From assembly GCA_022609375.1 (NCBI GenBank), contig JAGKQE010000004.1, positions 62,001 through 126,000 on the forward strand: DNA of 64,000 bases, given 5' to 3'. Under the pieces are notes generated by a model. That model did no database searches, was not told the DNA's origin, and saw nothing but the letters and a program-made list of their open reading frames with translations. Positions 32,298 through 44,400 of the stretch are shown here, piece by piece; position 1 is the stretch's first letter, and each line of letters opens with the position of its first letter. A program made the translations under genes and the position numbers. The DNA comes from Xenosphaeropsis pyriputrescens. Its lineage: Eukaryota > Ascomycota > Leotiomycetes > Phacidiales > Phacidiaceae.

Positions 32298-32498
32298 TTG
32301 ATGACTCTTGACTGCATGTTGCTTCCTGGCCCTCGGGCTGTAGAAATTTACACTAGCGAGGAGATTTAGTTGCTTCTTATCGCTTATCGTATATTTGCTG
32401 CTCATGCGAATGGACGTCATTGTCTTTCTACATAATTGTGTCGAAGTCAAGAATATTTTCTTGTGATGGGCTTTTCTTGCTCGTAGCCTGTATATACA

Positions 32499-33179
32499 AT
32501 GGCAAAAGTGCCAGAAGTCACGATCCTGCTCCTCGGAGACTCGGACTGTGGAAAGTCTATGTTTCTCTCGTAAGCTCTCCCCATAACCATAGAGAACCAA
32601 TACTAAATGCTATGTACAGGAGGATCAGTAAAGGAAATATAGGTCACGGAACGAACGAGCCATTGAAGCTTCTTCGAGATTCGGATCAACCGTTCGTGTT
32701 TGACATCAAGCTGTTCAACAGACCCTATCGCTTCGAGTTCCACGATACCTCTTTTGCGGACTGGACAGCTCTCACTCCAAATGTTATCATCCTCTGCTAT
32801 GATATATCGTCGCGCCTTTCACTCATAAATGCGCAAAGACTTGTCTGTCCCCGTGCAGTAACGTCTTTCCTTTTCTTAGTCTGACTTCTCACAGTGGTCC
32901 CCGACAATTGCGAATACTTTCGAGGCACACAACAATATCCCTGTCCTCCTACTTGGCCTCAAGAGAGACCTAAGATCAGAAACCGATCCAAACGGCATAA
33001 TCTATCCACAAGAAGCATACAGAATTGCTCAGGAGATGAGATGTGACAAGTACATGGAATGCAGTGCGGTCACTGGGGAATTGGTGCACGAGGTGTTTGA
33101 AGATATCTGTAGGACCGCAGCCAAAGGGGCCGTCCAGGAAGATGGCGGCTTGAGCGAAGGCGGCTGTGCGCTCATGTAA
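32499..33179 (+). CDS. Atypical Rho-like small GTPase with a CaaX tail
   Basis: Exons 32499-32569, 32620-32842 and 32895-33179, coding 192 residues. The P-loop GDSDCGKS (13-20) is intact. The region normally holding switch I is divergent, and switch II reads FHDTSFADW where Rho and Ras proteins have DTAGQE, so the catalytic Gln61 equivalent is absent. The base-recognition motif is LKRD rather than TKxD/NKxD. The Rho-like features are NVIILCYDISSRLSLINAQRLW, a TDPNGIIYPQEAYRIAQEM insert region, and KYMECSAVTGELVHEVFED. The last four residues CALM form a CaaX box whose terminal Met favours farnesylation. I infer a membrane-anchored Rho-family protein with weak or no GTP hydrolysis. Exon junctions are canonical except a gtctgt donor at 32843. 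Confidence 0.85.
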
Positions 33180-33345
33180 TGTTACCACTTCCAATAAGCT
33201 TGAGATATGAGTATGGACTACCACGACAAGACATAGGAGATTCTACATGGAAGCACCTTACAACGCAGTCATGGAAACAATCGACATGGCATCATTCATA
33301 TTTTCAAGATTCACCAGAAACGACTAGCTGGTTACATACAACACA

Positions 33346-35130
33346 CTACGACTTTTCTGCTGGAACCTCTGTCTGCGTCTCAGTAGGAGCCCTCTCAACA
33401 TGATGATGCTCAACAGCCTTCTCGCTATCGTGGGCACCAATGTGAGGCACGGTAGGCTCATAACCATCACCACCATGTGCCTTTCTATCGATGACGGCCA
33501 GAATCTCGTCATCCAATCTGCTACCACCAACCTTGGTCTTCCATGGCTTTGGTCCGCCCTTGCTGAACATGATCTCGATTTCCTCAAGAGTCTTCCCGCA
33601 AGTCTCTGGGTAGAAGAAAAATGCCTGGACGGCGGCACCCATGCAGAGCACGCCGAAAATAATGAATGTCTTGTAGGTTATATTACGGAAAGCGGGTGGG
33701 AGGAAGAGACCGAGGGCGAAATTGAAGACTGTGAAATATTAGTGTCTTTACTTGAAATTCTGGAGACAGAGTATACATACGCCAATTTGCCACAGCAGCC
33801 AACGACATTCCTGTCGCGCGTGTCTCAAGAGACCAAACTTCGGCTGCATATACCCACGCAACGGGTGCAAGTGTGAGAGCATAGATGATAATAAGGATGT
33901 AGCAGAAAGCAATAACGGTGTGAGCCGGGCCACCACTGACTTCGATAACGACATTGAGGTTGCCGCCTACACCACCAGGTACATAACTACCATAGTTTCC
34001 TAGCACTCCACCAACAATGAAGAGACAGATTCCCATGCCGATGGCTCCGTATATAAGAAGCGGTCGGCGGCCGGTCTTGTCGATGAAGAAGAAGACTGCG
34101 CCAGTAAAGACGATGAAGAGAGCGTATTGAACACCCGAGGAAATGAGGTTGATATTGCCAGTCAGGCCAGCCATTTGGAAAACGTAGACGACATAGTAGC
34201 TATCTAAATTAGCATAATCTCAAGAGGAGGAGGGTAGAAGACTCACGTCATAACGTTCGCACCGGACATTTGTTGCCATGCCTGTACCGACACACCTGCA
34301 ACAGTACGACGCCACATGCCGTTGTAGAAGAACTTTCTCCAGCCCTTTGGAGATTCTCTCTCGGCGGCAAGCACCGTCCAGATCTCCTCCCACTCAGCAA
34401 TGACAAGTGGATCGTCGACGTTTCCATTAGACTGAATGTTTGCCAACATCTGAATTGCTTCGTCCGTTCTGCCGACCTTTGCGAGCCATCTAGGGGATCT
34501 CGGCAGGAAGGGCAAGCCCATCATCAAGAGTAGGCAGGGGATGAATTGGATAGCCCACGCTGTTCTAAAGGAAGCAGGCCCGGAAATGAAAGAACACCCA
34601 TAGCCGGCGAAGAACATGATAAAGATACCCCACTCGATAGCCAGCTGCTGAATGACGATCAAACTTCCTCTCTTCTCTTTCCTGGCGATCTCGGCAAGGT
34701 AGACAGGCACTTGGGATGAAGTGATGCCCACACAGATACCGTTCAGCAGACGTCCAGCAATCAACTGTCCGAAACCCTTGCAGGACACTTGCACAGCTGT
34801 GCCAATCAGCCACCAGAAACACGCGAAGAAGATGGAGTCTCGTCGTCCCCATTTGTCGGAGATGGGACCTGCTGCGAGGGAGCCAAGGACTGAGCCGGCT
34901 GCCAGTGCGGATCCAATTGCACCTTGAATGATGCCGTGCGGATTGTCGAAGTAGGCAATATACTGGTCTGTTCCGACAATGGCTGACATGGAAGAAATAT
35001 CGAATCCGAAACTAGTCATATGAAGTCAGATTGTGCACTTGAAATAGGGCAGTAGTGTTACTTACAGCATGCCACCAACAGTAGCGATAATCGCCATGAA
35101 ATAGGTGTTATAAATCTTGGGAATCGCCAT
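33346..35130 (-). CDS. Major facilitator superfamily sugar transporter
   Basis: Plasma-membrane sugar/H+ symporter of the fungal hexose transporter type, with 12 expected helices. Exons 35130-35066, 35011-34247, 34199-33781 and 33728-33346, coding 543 residues. Family motifs: GGMLFGFDISSMS in helix 1, PISDKWGRRDS, GRLLNGICVGITSSQVPVYL, LPRSPRWLAK, QQMSGANVMTYYVVYVF, FFIDKTGRRPLLIYG, WVYAAEVWSLETRATG and PETCGKTLEEIE. The C-terminal cytosolic tail is charged and His/Glu-rich (HDSEKAVEHHHVE). All joins keep frame. Substrate (glucose, fructose, pentose or other) cannot be told from sequence. It ends 166 bases from the convergent GTPase gene. Confidence 0.92.
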
Positions 35131-36154
35131 GATGATGTCTAGGCAGTGGCCCAAAATCTCTCGGACAACAGAAAGAGACAACGAAATCTTAAAAGAATAG
35201 AAAGGAGGGCTTAAGAGAATATTTGGGATCCATGCTACTTATATATAGGATCCGGGGAAGAGCAGTGACATGAAAGTCCGCTTACAGTGACTTGACAGGC
35301 CCCTCGCTCTGAGTTCACCTGATGATCAACACTTATCTACTTGCATCATTGGACAGCAATCAGCATGATGCAGACGTCTACCAAAGCATATGAGGGTAGA
35401 TACTAAGCGAGTAATACTCGCACGACTCGGTGCTACATTCTGGCTGAATCGCATGTCCACAAAGGCCGCGGCGATGAACCGTTTGGAGCGGGGTCTGATG
35501 TTGGGCTCGCTGATTGGTGCGCATATTGAGAACGGCTCTGGGGGGACACTATCCTCGGGGCATGCCTTAGTCGTTACCCCACAAAACAGTCCAGGCAAAG
35601 GACGAATGGTCTTGCTCTGAGCTTGTGCGCTCCAATGACAGCGGGGCTCCGCATTGGCATAAAATCTGGGGAGTATCCTGGGGAAGGGTAAGTGGCTTGA
35701 ACACTGCATTTGTTTTGGTACCCACATTGGGGTGTCTCAGCAGTTGTTTTCACAGTTTTTCCGTCGTCCAGATCATGTTGATCCCTCCATAGAGCACTCC
35801 ATAGACTGTGTTGTAATGTCGACAGGCAAGTGTACTTGTACATATTTCGGGGTGCTTCATAGATAACCGAACACGAGCCATGCAAGAACAATAACACAAC
35901 CGTCGACAGGCAGAAAAGACGCCGGAGTTGGTGCACATTGACGGTTGCATGACCCGGTCTAGAATACATCACACCGCGCTCAACTCCATATTCTCCATCA
36001 GTCTTCATCTTGTTGAGATCTTTGTTCGCTTATCCCTGTTGTCACTTGCTGCCATCGATCGTGCTTCATAAGCTTCTCCTATTTCGTTTTTTCATAGCAC
36101 AATGATCTCTTCTCACCCACAATCACGCATTGCGAGGCCGTGTACTCTAGATAT
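35131..36154. other. Intergenic region upstream of the sugar transporter
   Basis: About 1 kb with no supported gene. The 144-codon minus-strand frame at 35574-36008 and the plus-strand frame at 35390-35620 have no recognisable content. A TATA-like tatatatagg lies about 110 bases upstream of the transporter ATG (about 35240). Confidence 0.5.
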
Positions 36155-36829
36155 TCAAGCTTGCCGTGCTTCGCGTGGAGGCAACGCCTCAGGACCGAAC
36201 GACAATGGCAATAGCTAAATCTCATCAGCATTTATCCTTCACAACTGGAGCTCAGAAGCTTACCTGACCAAGTCTCATAACGGCAAAGTTTCCGTCCTTG
36301 TCGAACATGAAGATCGGCATCTCGAGATCGCAGAATTCCCGAATACTACCATACCAGCAATCAGTACCATTTTATCCATAAAAGAGCCATTTATCATCGC
36401 AACCCGTTCTCATTTCGCCCCCTCCCAAGTGGAAATCTTCGAAGGCTGAAAGGAGAAGAAAACACCGAGAACTCACAACTGTCTACACATCCCGCAAGGA
36501 CTGGCGGGAGGAGCGATATCCGTAGCCACGGCAATGGCCTTGAAATCTTTCTTGCCGCCGGTCACAGCGTTGGCAATAGCAACTCTCTCGGCACAGGTAC
36601 CGACCGGATAGGCTGCATTCTCTACATTGGCGCCGTTGACAAACTCCCCATTCTTGGTAAGGATTGTAGCTCCGACACGGAAGTTGGAGTATGGACAGTA
36701 CGCAGTCGCCTTCGCTTTCACGGATTCGGTGTGCAGCGAGACGATGTCTGCGGGTGAAACATCATATTGGTCGGCTACGAGGGAGACCTCGACGGCTTGG
36801 CTGATAGAGTATGATTCTGGCTTGAACAT
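36155..36829 (-). CDS. Cytidine deaminase (homotetrameric, pyrimidine salvage type)
   Basis: Zinc enzyme that deaminates cytidine and deoxycytidine to uridine and deoxyuridine. Exons 36829-36477, 36345-36264 and 36214-36155, coding 164 residues. Zinc ligands and the catalytic glutamate are present: C79-A-E81 in GTCAERVA, and C112 and C115 in PCGMCRQF. The substrate loop is NFRVGATILTKNG and the pocket FVNGANVENAAYPVG. The last two exons are short and rebuild FIREFCDLEMPIFMFDKDG and LLPLSFGPEAL, the normal family ending; the C-terminal tail PPREARQA is extra. The ATG at 36829 gives the usual short N-terminus; an upstream in-frame ATG at 36961 is less likely. No anomaly. Confidence 0.94.
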
Positions 36830-37113
36830 CGTGAGGGAGGAGGGAAGAGGTAGAGGGGCAGAGGGGTTATGTATTGGGGACACTGGGGCGGAAGGTTCCG
36901 AATTCCGACGCCCTACTACGTGCTGATAGTTGATAACGATTTCGTGGGGTAAAATGATCAACGAGGACTGTCCGAGGACCTTCTTCTTTCGATAATTTCT
37001 CTGCTCTTCCCACTACCTTCTTGATATTTTTTTAATGGCATATAATTTATTTGGGTCTTCTAGTTCAAACCTATCTCTACCTATAGAGTGCGATCCGATT
37101 ATATCTCATTCCT

Positions 37114-38407
37114 TTATATGGGCACAGTAAGCGGGTTCATTACGCTTGCTCCTCCATCGACAACTAAATTGGCTCCGGTTATATAACTGCTAAAACCACT
37201 GGCCAAGAATCCTACAACTCTGGCTACCTCTTGAGGAAGTCCAGATCTTTCGAGACCTATTCTTTCCTTCTGTGTTGACTTCGACTGTAGATCCGAGGGA
37301 GGGAATTGAGCATTGAGACCGCGCATATCGAACTATCATGGTTAGTGAACGAATACGAAATTCAAAAGTTGAGGATCGTACACCCTGTAGATCCACTCCC
37401 ACATCAATCTGCCCAGGAGATATGCAGTTAATTCTGACTCCAGTGCCTGGGTTCATATAAATCAGAAGACTGTTGCTTTGATCAATTGGGATTATTTCAC
37501 CTTTTAGCGATGCTACTCCTGCTCGTACAACACCAAGTGCGGCATGAGAACTCATTGTATAACAAGGTCCCCAGCATCCTATGGAGCAAGCCCTCGTCAG
37601 CCGCCCTCATCTGACAATGTTCCTGGCTGCGGGTACAGACATCCGAACAAAACACTGAGCGAAGAGCAAACTCACCTCCATAGGTACTAGCCACAGAACT
37701 GACCACAATGATACTTCCATACCCGCAGTCTTTCGGTGCAGCATTCGGATAGCTTTGCTTGACCGTCGTCTTAGCCATAGCTGGCGGAGCATATTTGAGA
37801 GCAAAAAAGGGCGCCATGCTGTTTGCCTCGAAGCACTTTTGTAGATCGGCCGGAGTAGTAGCTTCCAACGATGGTGGACCTAGCAACCCTGAGGAGCACA
37901 CCCAGATATCCAAGCGTCCCCACGAATTCAGTACATCATCGATGAGAGCGAGTGTCTCTTCTTCTTTGGCTACATTGAAGGGGTAGCTGATTATTTTCGT
38001 GTTGGGGTGAGATTCTGACAAGCGGGCTGTGAGCTCTGTATAGCTGCCGCCGTTTGTTTTGTCGCAAGCTGGGATCGTCAGAATGAGTGTATCTGCTCAA
38101 TGGTTGCTGAGAACGAACCATATATGCATGCTGCGCCATGAGCTAGACGCCAGATTAGTTATTTTATTTTATCTAATTGGCCAAAAAGAATGCTCAATGT
38201 TTTTGTATCCATGGATAGCATACCAGCCAACTCTTCAATGATAGCTTGTCCAACAGGTTGTTGAGCACCAGTCACTACGCAAACGAATCCATACTGCGCA
38301 TCCAATGATTAGAAGAAGGCTCATAATATTCTATGAATACTCACCAGCTTTCCGTCTGCTCGATACGGACTGAAATGCTCGTTATCACTCATAATTTGAG
38401 CTGCCAT
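37114..38407 (-). CDS. Short-chain dehydrogenase/reductase-like protein lacking the catalytic lysine
   Basis: Classical SDR fold, NAD(P)-dependent in the family. Exons 38407-38345, 38293-38224, 38142-38119, 38068-37676, 37578-37382 and 37332-37114, coding 321 residues. The third exon is only 24 bases. Seen: the Rossmann start VCVVTGAQQPVGQAI, where the usual TGxxxGxG reads TGAQQPVG, so one glycine is replaced; the NAG equivalent appears as VCSSG; the catalytic Ser region is IIVVSSVAS. The YxxxK site reads YTMSS (within CYTMSSHAALG), so Lys is replaced by Ser. The C-terminal substrate part RINCISPGQIDVGVDLQG and GFLASGFSSYITGANLVVDGG is normal. The frame is intact, so it may be a catalytically altered paralogue or a gene early in decay. 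Substrate unknown. Confidence 0.82.
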
Positions 38408-39573
38408 ACCGTCGACCTTTTTCGTAGTAGGAATGTACAAAAATGCTTCTCAGAAGTGTCGTATGATAGACCCAGTCTTGTTTATGGGAATTGTTTATAT
38501 ACAAGGCCAGGTAGAACGCGAGGAGATGTTGAAGATGATATTCCAGGTTATGGTGTCATGCGATTTCTGGCCATCATTATTGGAGCATCAGAGCTGTCTG
38601 CTTTTAGCATTACCTCAGAGCTGTGCTGTATGGCATTTATCGTTGCGCTTCTCGATAAGCTTGCGCGACCTTTCTCCGTCACGCCGAGGAGAAACTTAGC
38701 AAGTCTGCACGTGATTTTTTATTTTATTCCTTTAGACATTTGCTCATGGATAACAATTCTTGCTTTGACATAGGCAGTTCTGTCTGCTTTCTTTGAAAGA
38801 TTGAGCGAGTCGGTACAGAACAAGTGCTTCTCATTCAAATTGGACTTTCCTCTTCTACTGCTCAAAGTTTCAAGACGGACCACCCGGAATCCACATGGGT
38901 TTGGATGATTGGAGCCTGCTTGCAGGTCTCAGTATCTATATAACCTCTAACAAATCTGCAGCTCTTGGTCACAGACCTCTTGTCTCACAGTCTTCATCAT
39001 TCATGGACAGAAGTGTAGCTAGTAGAACACAGGTCTCTATCTCCAGTACCTGAATCTCAATAATTGACTCTGGCAGATCCAGGCGAGTACTTTCATATTC
39101 GCTTGACAGGCTACCTGGATCCATAGGCAACGATATTTTTCAGCTCTCCTTTGATGGCGAAGTGACCTACACTCTGGCCCCTTACAGAAAATGACTTCGT
39201 TTTGGCAAGCTACTCAAGTAACTTACCTTATTACCTACCTATACATTTACGGATATTCCGTATGATGAACAAGGCTGACAACTGCAGCACATTCACAGCC
39301 ACATTCAGCAGCAGCCGACTGCACGTTAAGCACAGCCTTTTTGAAGACTTGCTCCAATCATTAGCCTTCAAACAGTACTTTGGAACACGCTCGACATGTA
39401 CTCTTGCATAAGTGTTATTGACAGTTTCTGCCCCGTACCATGGGCTGAATTATACAAATACAAAGTTTGTAGACTCAAGATTACAATCACTCTCGCATAG
39501 GTATTCCTTATATATGATCGTTCTGACTTGCCAAACCAAAGATTGCTGAATAGTACTGCCCATTTGTGCGTTA
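38408..39573. other. Intergenic region upstream of the dehydrogenase-like gene
   Basis: About 1.2 kb, AT-rich, without a supported gene. A 146-codon plus-strand frame (38333-38773) overlaps the dehydrogenase start antisense and shows no recognisable domain. Confidence 0.5.
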
Positions 39574-41412
39574 TGGCCGAGGTTCTAGGAACAGTTGCTG
39601 CTGCAATGCAGTTGGCAGGGACCGTGAAAGACATCTGGGAATTTTATCCTGAAAAACCCCGACGCGGCTATCTCTATCATCTCATTTGAATTTCTCATTT
39701 TTTATGTATTATTTAACAACTTTGGCTAATCTGATGCTTCCAGTTGATTCTATGTTGCAGAAGCCATTTCAAGAAGACCTCAAACACGATAATGAGAAGG
39801 ATTATACGCTTGAGGAGGAGTCTCATTTCCAGATACTACATCCGGCTGGAGTATTGGATCATTTGCTCCGTAGTTACAAGTCTGTTGATAGACCTTCCGA
39901 CTCACTGGCCTTCAACACAACCGTCAGGCTCATCCCAAAGAGAAGGTTCTGGGGCATTCAGAAGCTCATACAGCTCCAATACCATGAGATTCACAAGCAC
40001 TGCCGACTGCCGGATCCAAGACCCCAATTAAAGATGATCACGGTCCAGTCAGCAAGTAGTCCTATCTACAAAGCTGTAGCAGAAAATAATTTGCAACTGT
40101 TGCGGTACTTACTTTGTAGCGGCAAAGCTTCTATCCACGACCGGAACGAATTTGGGGAAAGCCTCATTTCCGTAAGTCATTCTTTTCTGGTGTTCCTGAT
40201 CTTATGTTTATCTGGGCCTACTAGCTTGCTATTCTTTGCGGTAGTCTCGAATCTTCGCGATCCTCCTTCAAGAAGGCGCTGATCTAGAGGATGAAGGGGA
40301 CATGTGAGCTTCACACTTAAAAACCTCAAATTCTAATTTGCAACAGGCACGGTTCCACCCCCATCGAAATGCTCGTTATACACGCTCCGATGAATCTGAT
40401 TTGTTATAAATCTAGAGCAGATCACTTGTGGAATATCCTTCGAGAGCTAAATCGATGTGGCTCGAGTCTCCGTGAATTTCAGCATGATACAATTATAACC
40501 AAGATGATTGTATACTTTACCAAGCACTGTTTTAACCACAATGTTTGCTGGAGAGAATTAAAGAGGAACACAGTTTTCTGGGAGCAAATTTCTGAATTGG
40601 TCCGGCCTATATTGCAGACACAAGATGGCACTGATGCACTAAATAGATTCCTTCTATAGCTTGCCCACAGTTGTTGGCACAACGCTACAATTCACTTGCT
40701 TTGTATCGAAATTTGCCTGAAAATAGGGGCTAGCATTGCTGCAAAAGACCACAAAGGAATGCAAGCATTGCACCATGTTTTCGTTTGCGATGTCAACCAT
40801 CAAAAAGCACACGAAAGGCTTGAATTCTCGCGTTCTATAACAGAAAAGGCTGTCTCTATCATCACTTGCGCGGTCGAACAAGATCAAGATATTTTCAACT
40901 CTACAGACAGCTTTGGAAGGACACCTTGGAACGTCGCCATCGAAAATGGGTTTGCAGACGAATACAAAAGAGCGGTCCGATATTGTAAAGTCAATTGCGG
41001 AATATGGGATGTAGAATTCTCTGCCACACAATGGCACAGCTGGTTTTCATCTGGCGATAATGACGAAGCCCACGAGCCTGCAGTTTTTGAATCACAAACT
41101 ATTCTTTCAGCGAAGATCCCGAATCAGGAAACAACACTTCAGCCTCGTGTCAATTTCCATCGCCACCGATACAGTGAGAAAACGATTTTTCATCACAGAG
41201 TAGAAATACGGGACAAGTTGCCGGAGGAAACCTTGTCTATCGTCTATGTCATCGCTTGGAAGGCCAAATTTGAGCCTATAATCTTACGTGCCGAGACAGT
41301 GGTTTTCATTTCTTATCTTGTGATTATATCTGTCCTCATATGTATGAAGGATGTGGTTCTATTTTTGTGGTCGTTGTTCCCAAGTTGCACGTTCAATCAG
41401 TCCCTTCTTTGA
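39574..41412 (+). pseudogene. Degraded ankyrin-repeat gene with a fungal NLR-type N-terminus
   Basis: Starts with MAEVLGTVAAAMQLAGTVKD (ATG 39574), an N-terminus common in large fungal ankyrin and NLR-like proteins. Coding then breaks after about 40 codons without a plausible intron. The next readable part (about 39770-40170) holds an ankyrin unit, SPIYKAVAENNLQLLRYLLC and then IHDRNEFGESLI. Introns at about 40171-40252 (acceptor gcggtag) and 40304-40346 keep frame through ILLQEGADLEDEGDMHGSTPIEML. One frame then runs from 40347 to TGA 41412, broken only by TAG at 40657-40659, with another repeat after it (ICLKIGASIAAKDHKGMQALH). A weak in-frame intron, 40600-40659 (donor gtccgg, branch-like cactaaa), could remove that stop. 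The missing N-terminal segment still argues for a remnant. Confidence 0.6.
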
Positions 41413-44400
41413 AATGATGAAGGATTTGGATATCTGAACGTTTAGTACTTGGTATTCGAAGTTTGGTGCTCTTTCTATGTAGAGATGTTTCGGGTGGTAT
41501 CTTTCTGTGCTGGTATTCTGCAAAATGAGTGGAATGTTAACATAACATGAGGATTTTATTCATTCTTCTTGCTTGAGTCCGTGTTTGAGGCTATGACAAC
41601 CGTATATTCCGACTATTCTCAAAGGTAATGTGAATAAGCGGAATAGCTCCACTATTGTATGTGGCAAGTTCTTGCTCAGAAGCTCTCCAATACGGTCCAA
41701 TAATACACATGCTCGCGCGCAGACCTAGACATCCATAAAACTAGGTTGATACATTGGCATTGCAGTATGCTAGACACACTAGAATACTTTGTCCCCTGAG
41801 AGAAATATTTTTTGCGAGAGTCCGCTTATCGTTTCCCACTCTCATATTGGAAGAAAGGGGGTCTCGGCACTTGGGACTTGTGCTAGGTTGATAAAGATCA
41901 AACGTATATAGAAGTACAGCACTTGATAAAGGTATCAGAATCGATAAGTATCGAAAAACTCGCAGAATTACAAGAATAGAGGGAAGTGTTGGTTTGGAAG
42001 ACAGCTGCATAACGGGGTAAAAGTTGATAATCAACAAAGCTTGAACAATCCTCTTGCCACAGAAATAAGCAGAACTTGAACAATAGACGATTATGAGCAT
42101 CAATCCAATGGCTTCAAGTAACAGGTGGGCGCAAGGGTTCTCAAATTTAACCCTCGATATGGCACTGCAGAACGGCGGTTACTAGAGAATGATATGCTCA
42201 TGGTAATATAAGTCTTGTTTTGAGCACCTTAGTACATGGTCATGAGACAGCTTAATTGGGCAATGACCTAGACTCGTTACATATATATGGTTGGTTCTCG
42301 CTCCGTGTCCCAGAAATATTAACAAGAACTATTGAGGCAGAGATATCTGTTAGTATCGAAAATCCTTTTCTCTTATTACTCCTATCTTCAAACCATCTGC
42401 AGATGGGTTTTGCTTTCATCAACTCGAAGACAAAATAATAGCTGTTATATAGGTCGTCTGCTGCAATCAAATCATCCTACATCAACTTCTGGTTCTGGCC
42501 ATAGATTCCGATGATGTTCTCTTGATCAAAGGCGAGAACAATCAGTTCTTCTAGCGTGTCATAGAAGCCTCCATCAATATCTCGACCAAAGAGTCAAGCA
42601 AATAAAATTTCGCGGGTACTTATCGCCCCATCACTTACTCCAGCTTCGCTCTTTCTTTCGTACTAACTAAATACCCTGCAAATAGCGTAAGCTAGTTGCG
42701 TTACGATCCCCGACCCCGCGATACACTATCTGGAAGGACTGGAATGGCAACCCGCTCCCTAGAAATTTGCAATACAGTATTGAGGCTTAGACCATGCGGT
42801 TAGCAGAGGACTCAAGAACATTACAAACCACTAGGCGAGAGCGCTCTGTACAATACGTTGGGTGAAAAATCATCTAGGAACCCAGACCTCCTGATCAACA
42901 GATCTTTGACGGCATATCAAGCAGCTTTCACATGCTGACGATCACGCTCAAGCACTTCTGCACGTCAATCACATTTCAGCGGGTACTTGTTGTTGGCTTG
43001 ACGAATTTGGATGACTCCCGGCTCTTGGTTCTCATCGTACATGAAGCAGCCGTGGGATCAAGAAATGGACGTTAAGGTACATATTCCTTGATTTTTAGTT
43101 TCTTACCCACCTTAGTATATGGCGGTTTCTGCTTCGCGATTTGTGTTTCCTAATAGAAGAAAGGCTCCTATTGTTTTCGCCCTCATACTCATCTTCACCA
43201 ATGTCAGAGTAAAATCAGCACTAGGTTTGCACAGTCAGTTGAGATCTGCAGGAAGCACATGTGATCCTCGTGGTGTAGCCGGCTCACTACACCACCAGCT
43301 TTCTCGATTAACTTATTTCCGCATCTCAGAAGCCATTTGCTATGATTCATGTGGTTAAAAGTTGAGCCTCTACCATCTATCGTTTACAGACGATTGGATA
43401 ATACTATGATGAGGTACAAGATCACAGTCAGCGCAATCTCACTCTCCAAAAGATCTGTCGGCAACAATCATACTACAATTGGCCATGGAGAGCATAGGGC
43501 TGCCTAGCTGAAGAGTGTCCTGGATTGCTAAGCAGGTCATGAGAAGATGAAAAGTGATGGGGAGGTGGGAGGTGGGAAAGCCTTGAACTCAGATGACAGT
43601 TCGCCTCGCAAGGCTTGGGGCCAAAATCGCTGGAAAACTGTATGATAGAGGACAGGAAGTGCTTGATAAGCGCGGAAGCCGCGAGCAAGGGTCAGCTCGG
43701 TGAGGGTGTTGGGGAAATCAGCGGCTCGCCAATCGCGACCGCAGATCCCGGCCGGCAATGTGATGAAGTGTTGGTGACTGATGTCAACGCGCGAGAATGG
43801 CATGCCTGCTTTGACTGTATGTGACCGAGATCATCACCATCAGCCGCGGTGAGCCCATTCACCGTTGTGCTCTAGAATCCTGTTCTCTTTCCAGGTGCCT
43901 CTTTGGGGATGACAAAAGGTCCATCCGCCATGGACGAGTTGACGTTTCGGAGTCTCCGTGCAACCATCTACGTTACATGTCAGCCACAGATCCAACGTCA
44001 GAACAGAGATAAATGAGCTCAACAAGAGGTTCGTACTTCATTTCTGCTGAGAACCAGCCTGTATATGCGAGTGTAACCGTGCGCAAGGTCGGTCTCCACC
44101 AAGTCCAACATTTTCATGTCTTTATCCAGGCGAAGGAACGACCATTTCCATACAGACGCATATTGTAGTCTGCAGTGGATATTGAGGTGTTTTGTTTTCC
44201 AGGAATCTCGCGTTGCATTTGCGGAGAAAGGGGTAAACGCGCGGTGGCGGATATGGTCGACTATATGCCGGAAATCAAGTGATGAGCACAACTAAGCGCC
44301 AATAGTGGCAATGCAAGCCACCAGACCATGGGTCACTTGGAGATTACTCCATCTCAGGTAAGAAATTCCGCAGCTGTACACTCGTCTGACGGCACAATGC

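Noticed and set aside
43537..44291. Possible multi-exon gene on the minus strand made from three protein-like frames
   Set aside because: The frames could not be joined with convincing splice sites and no domain was recognised. Kept only as possible debris in the intergenic note.
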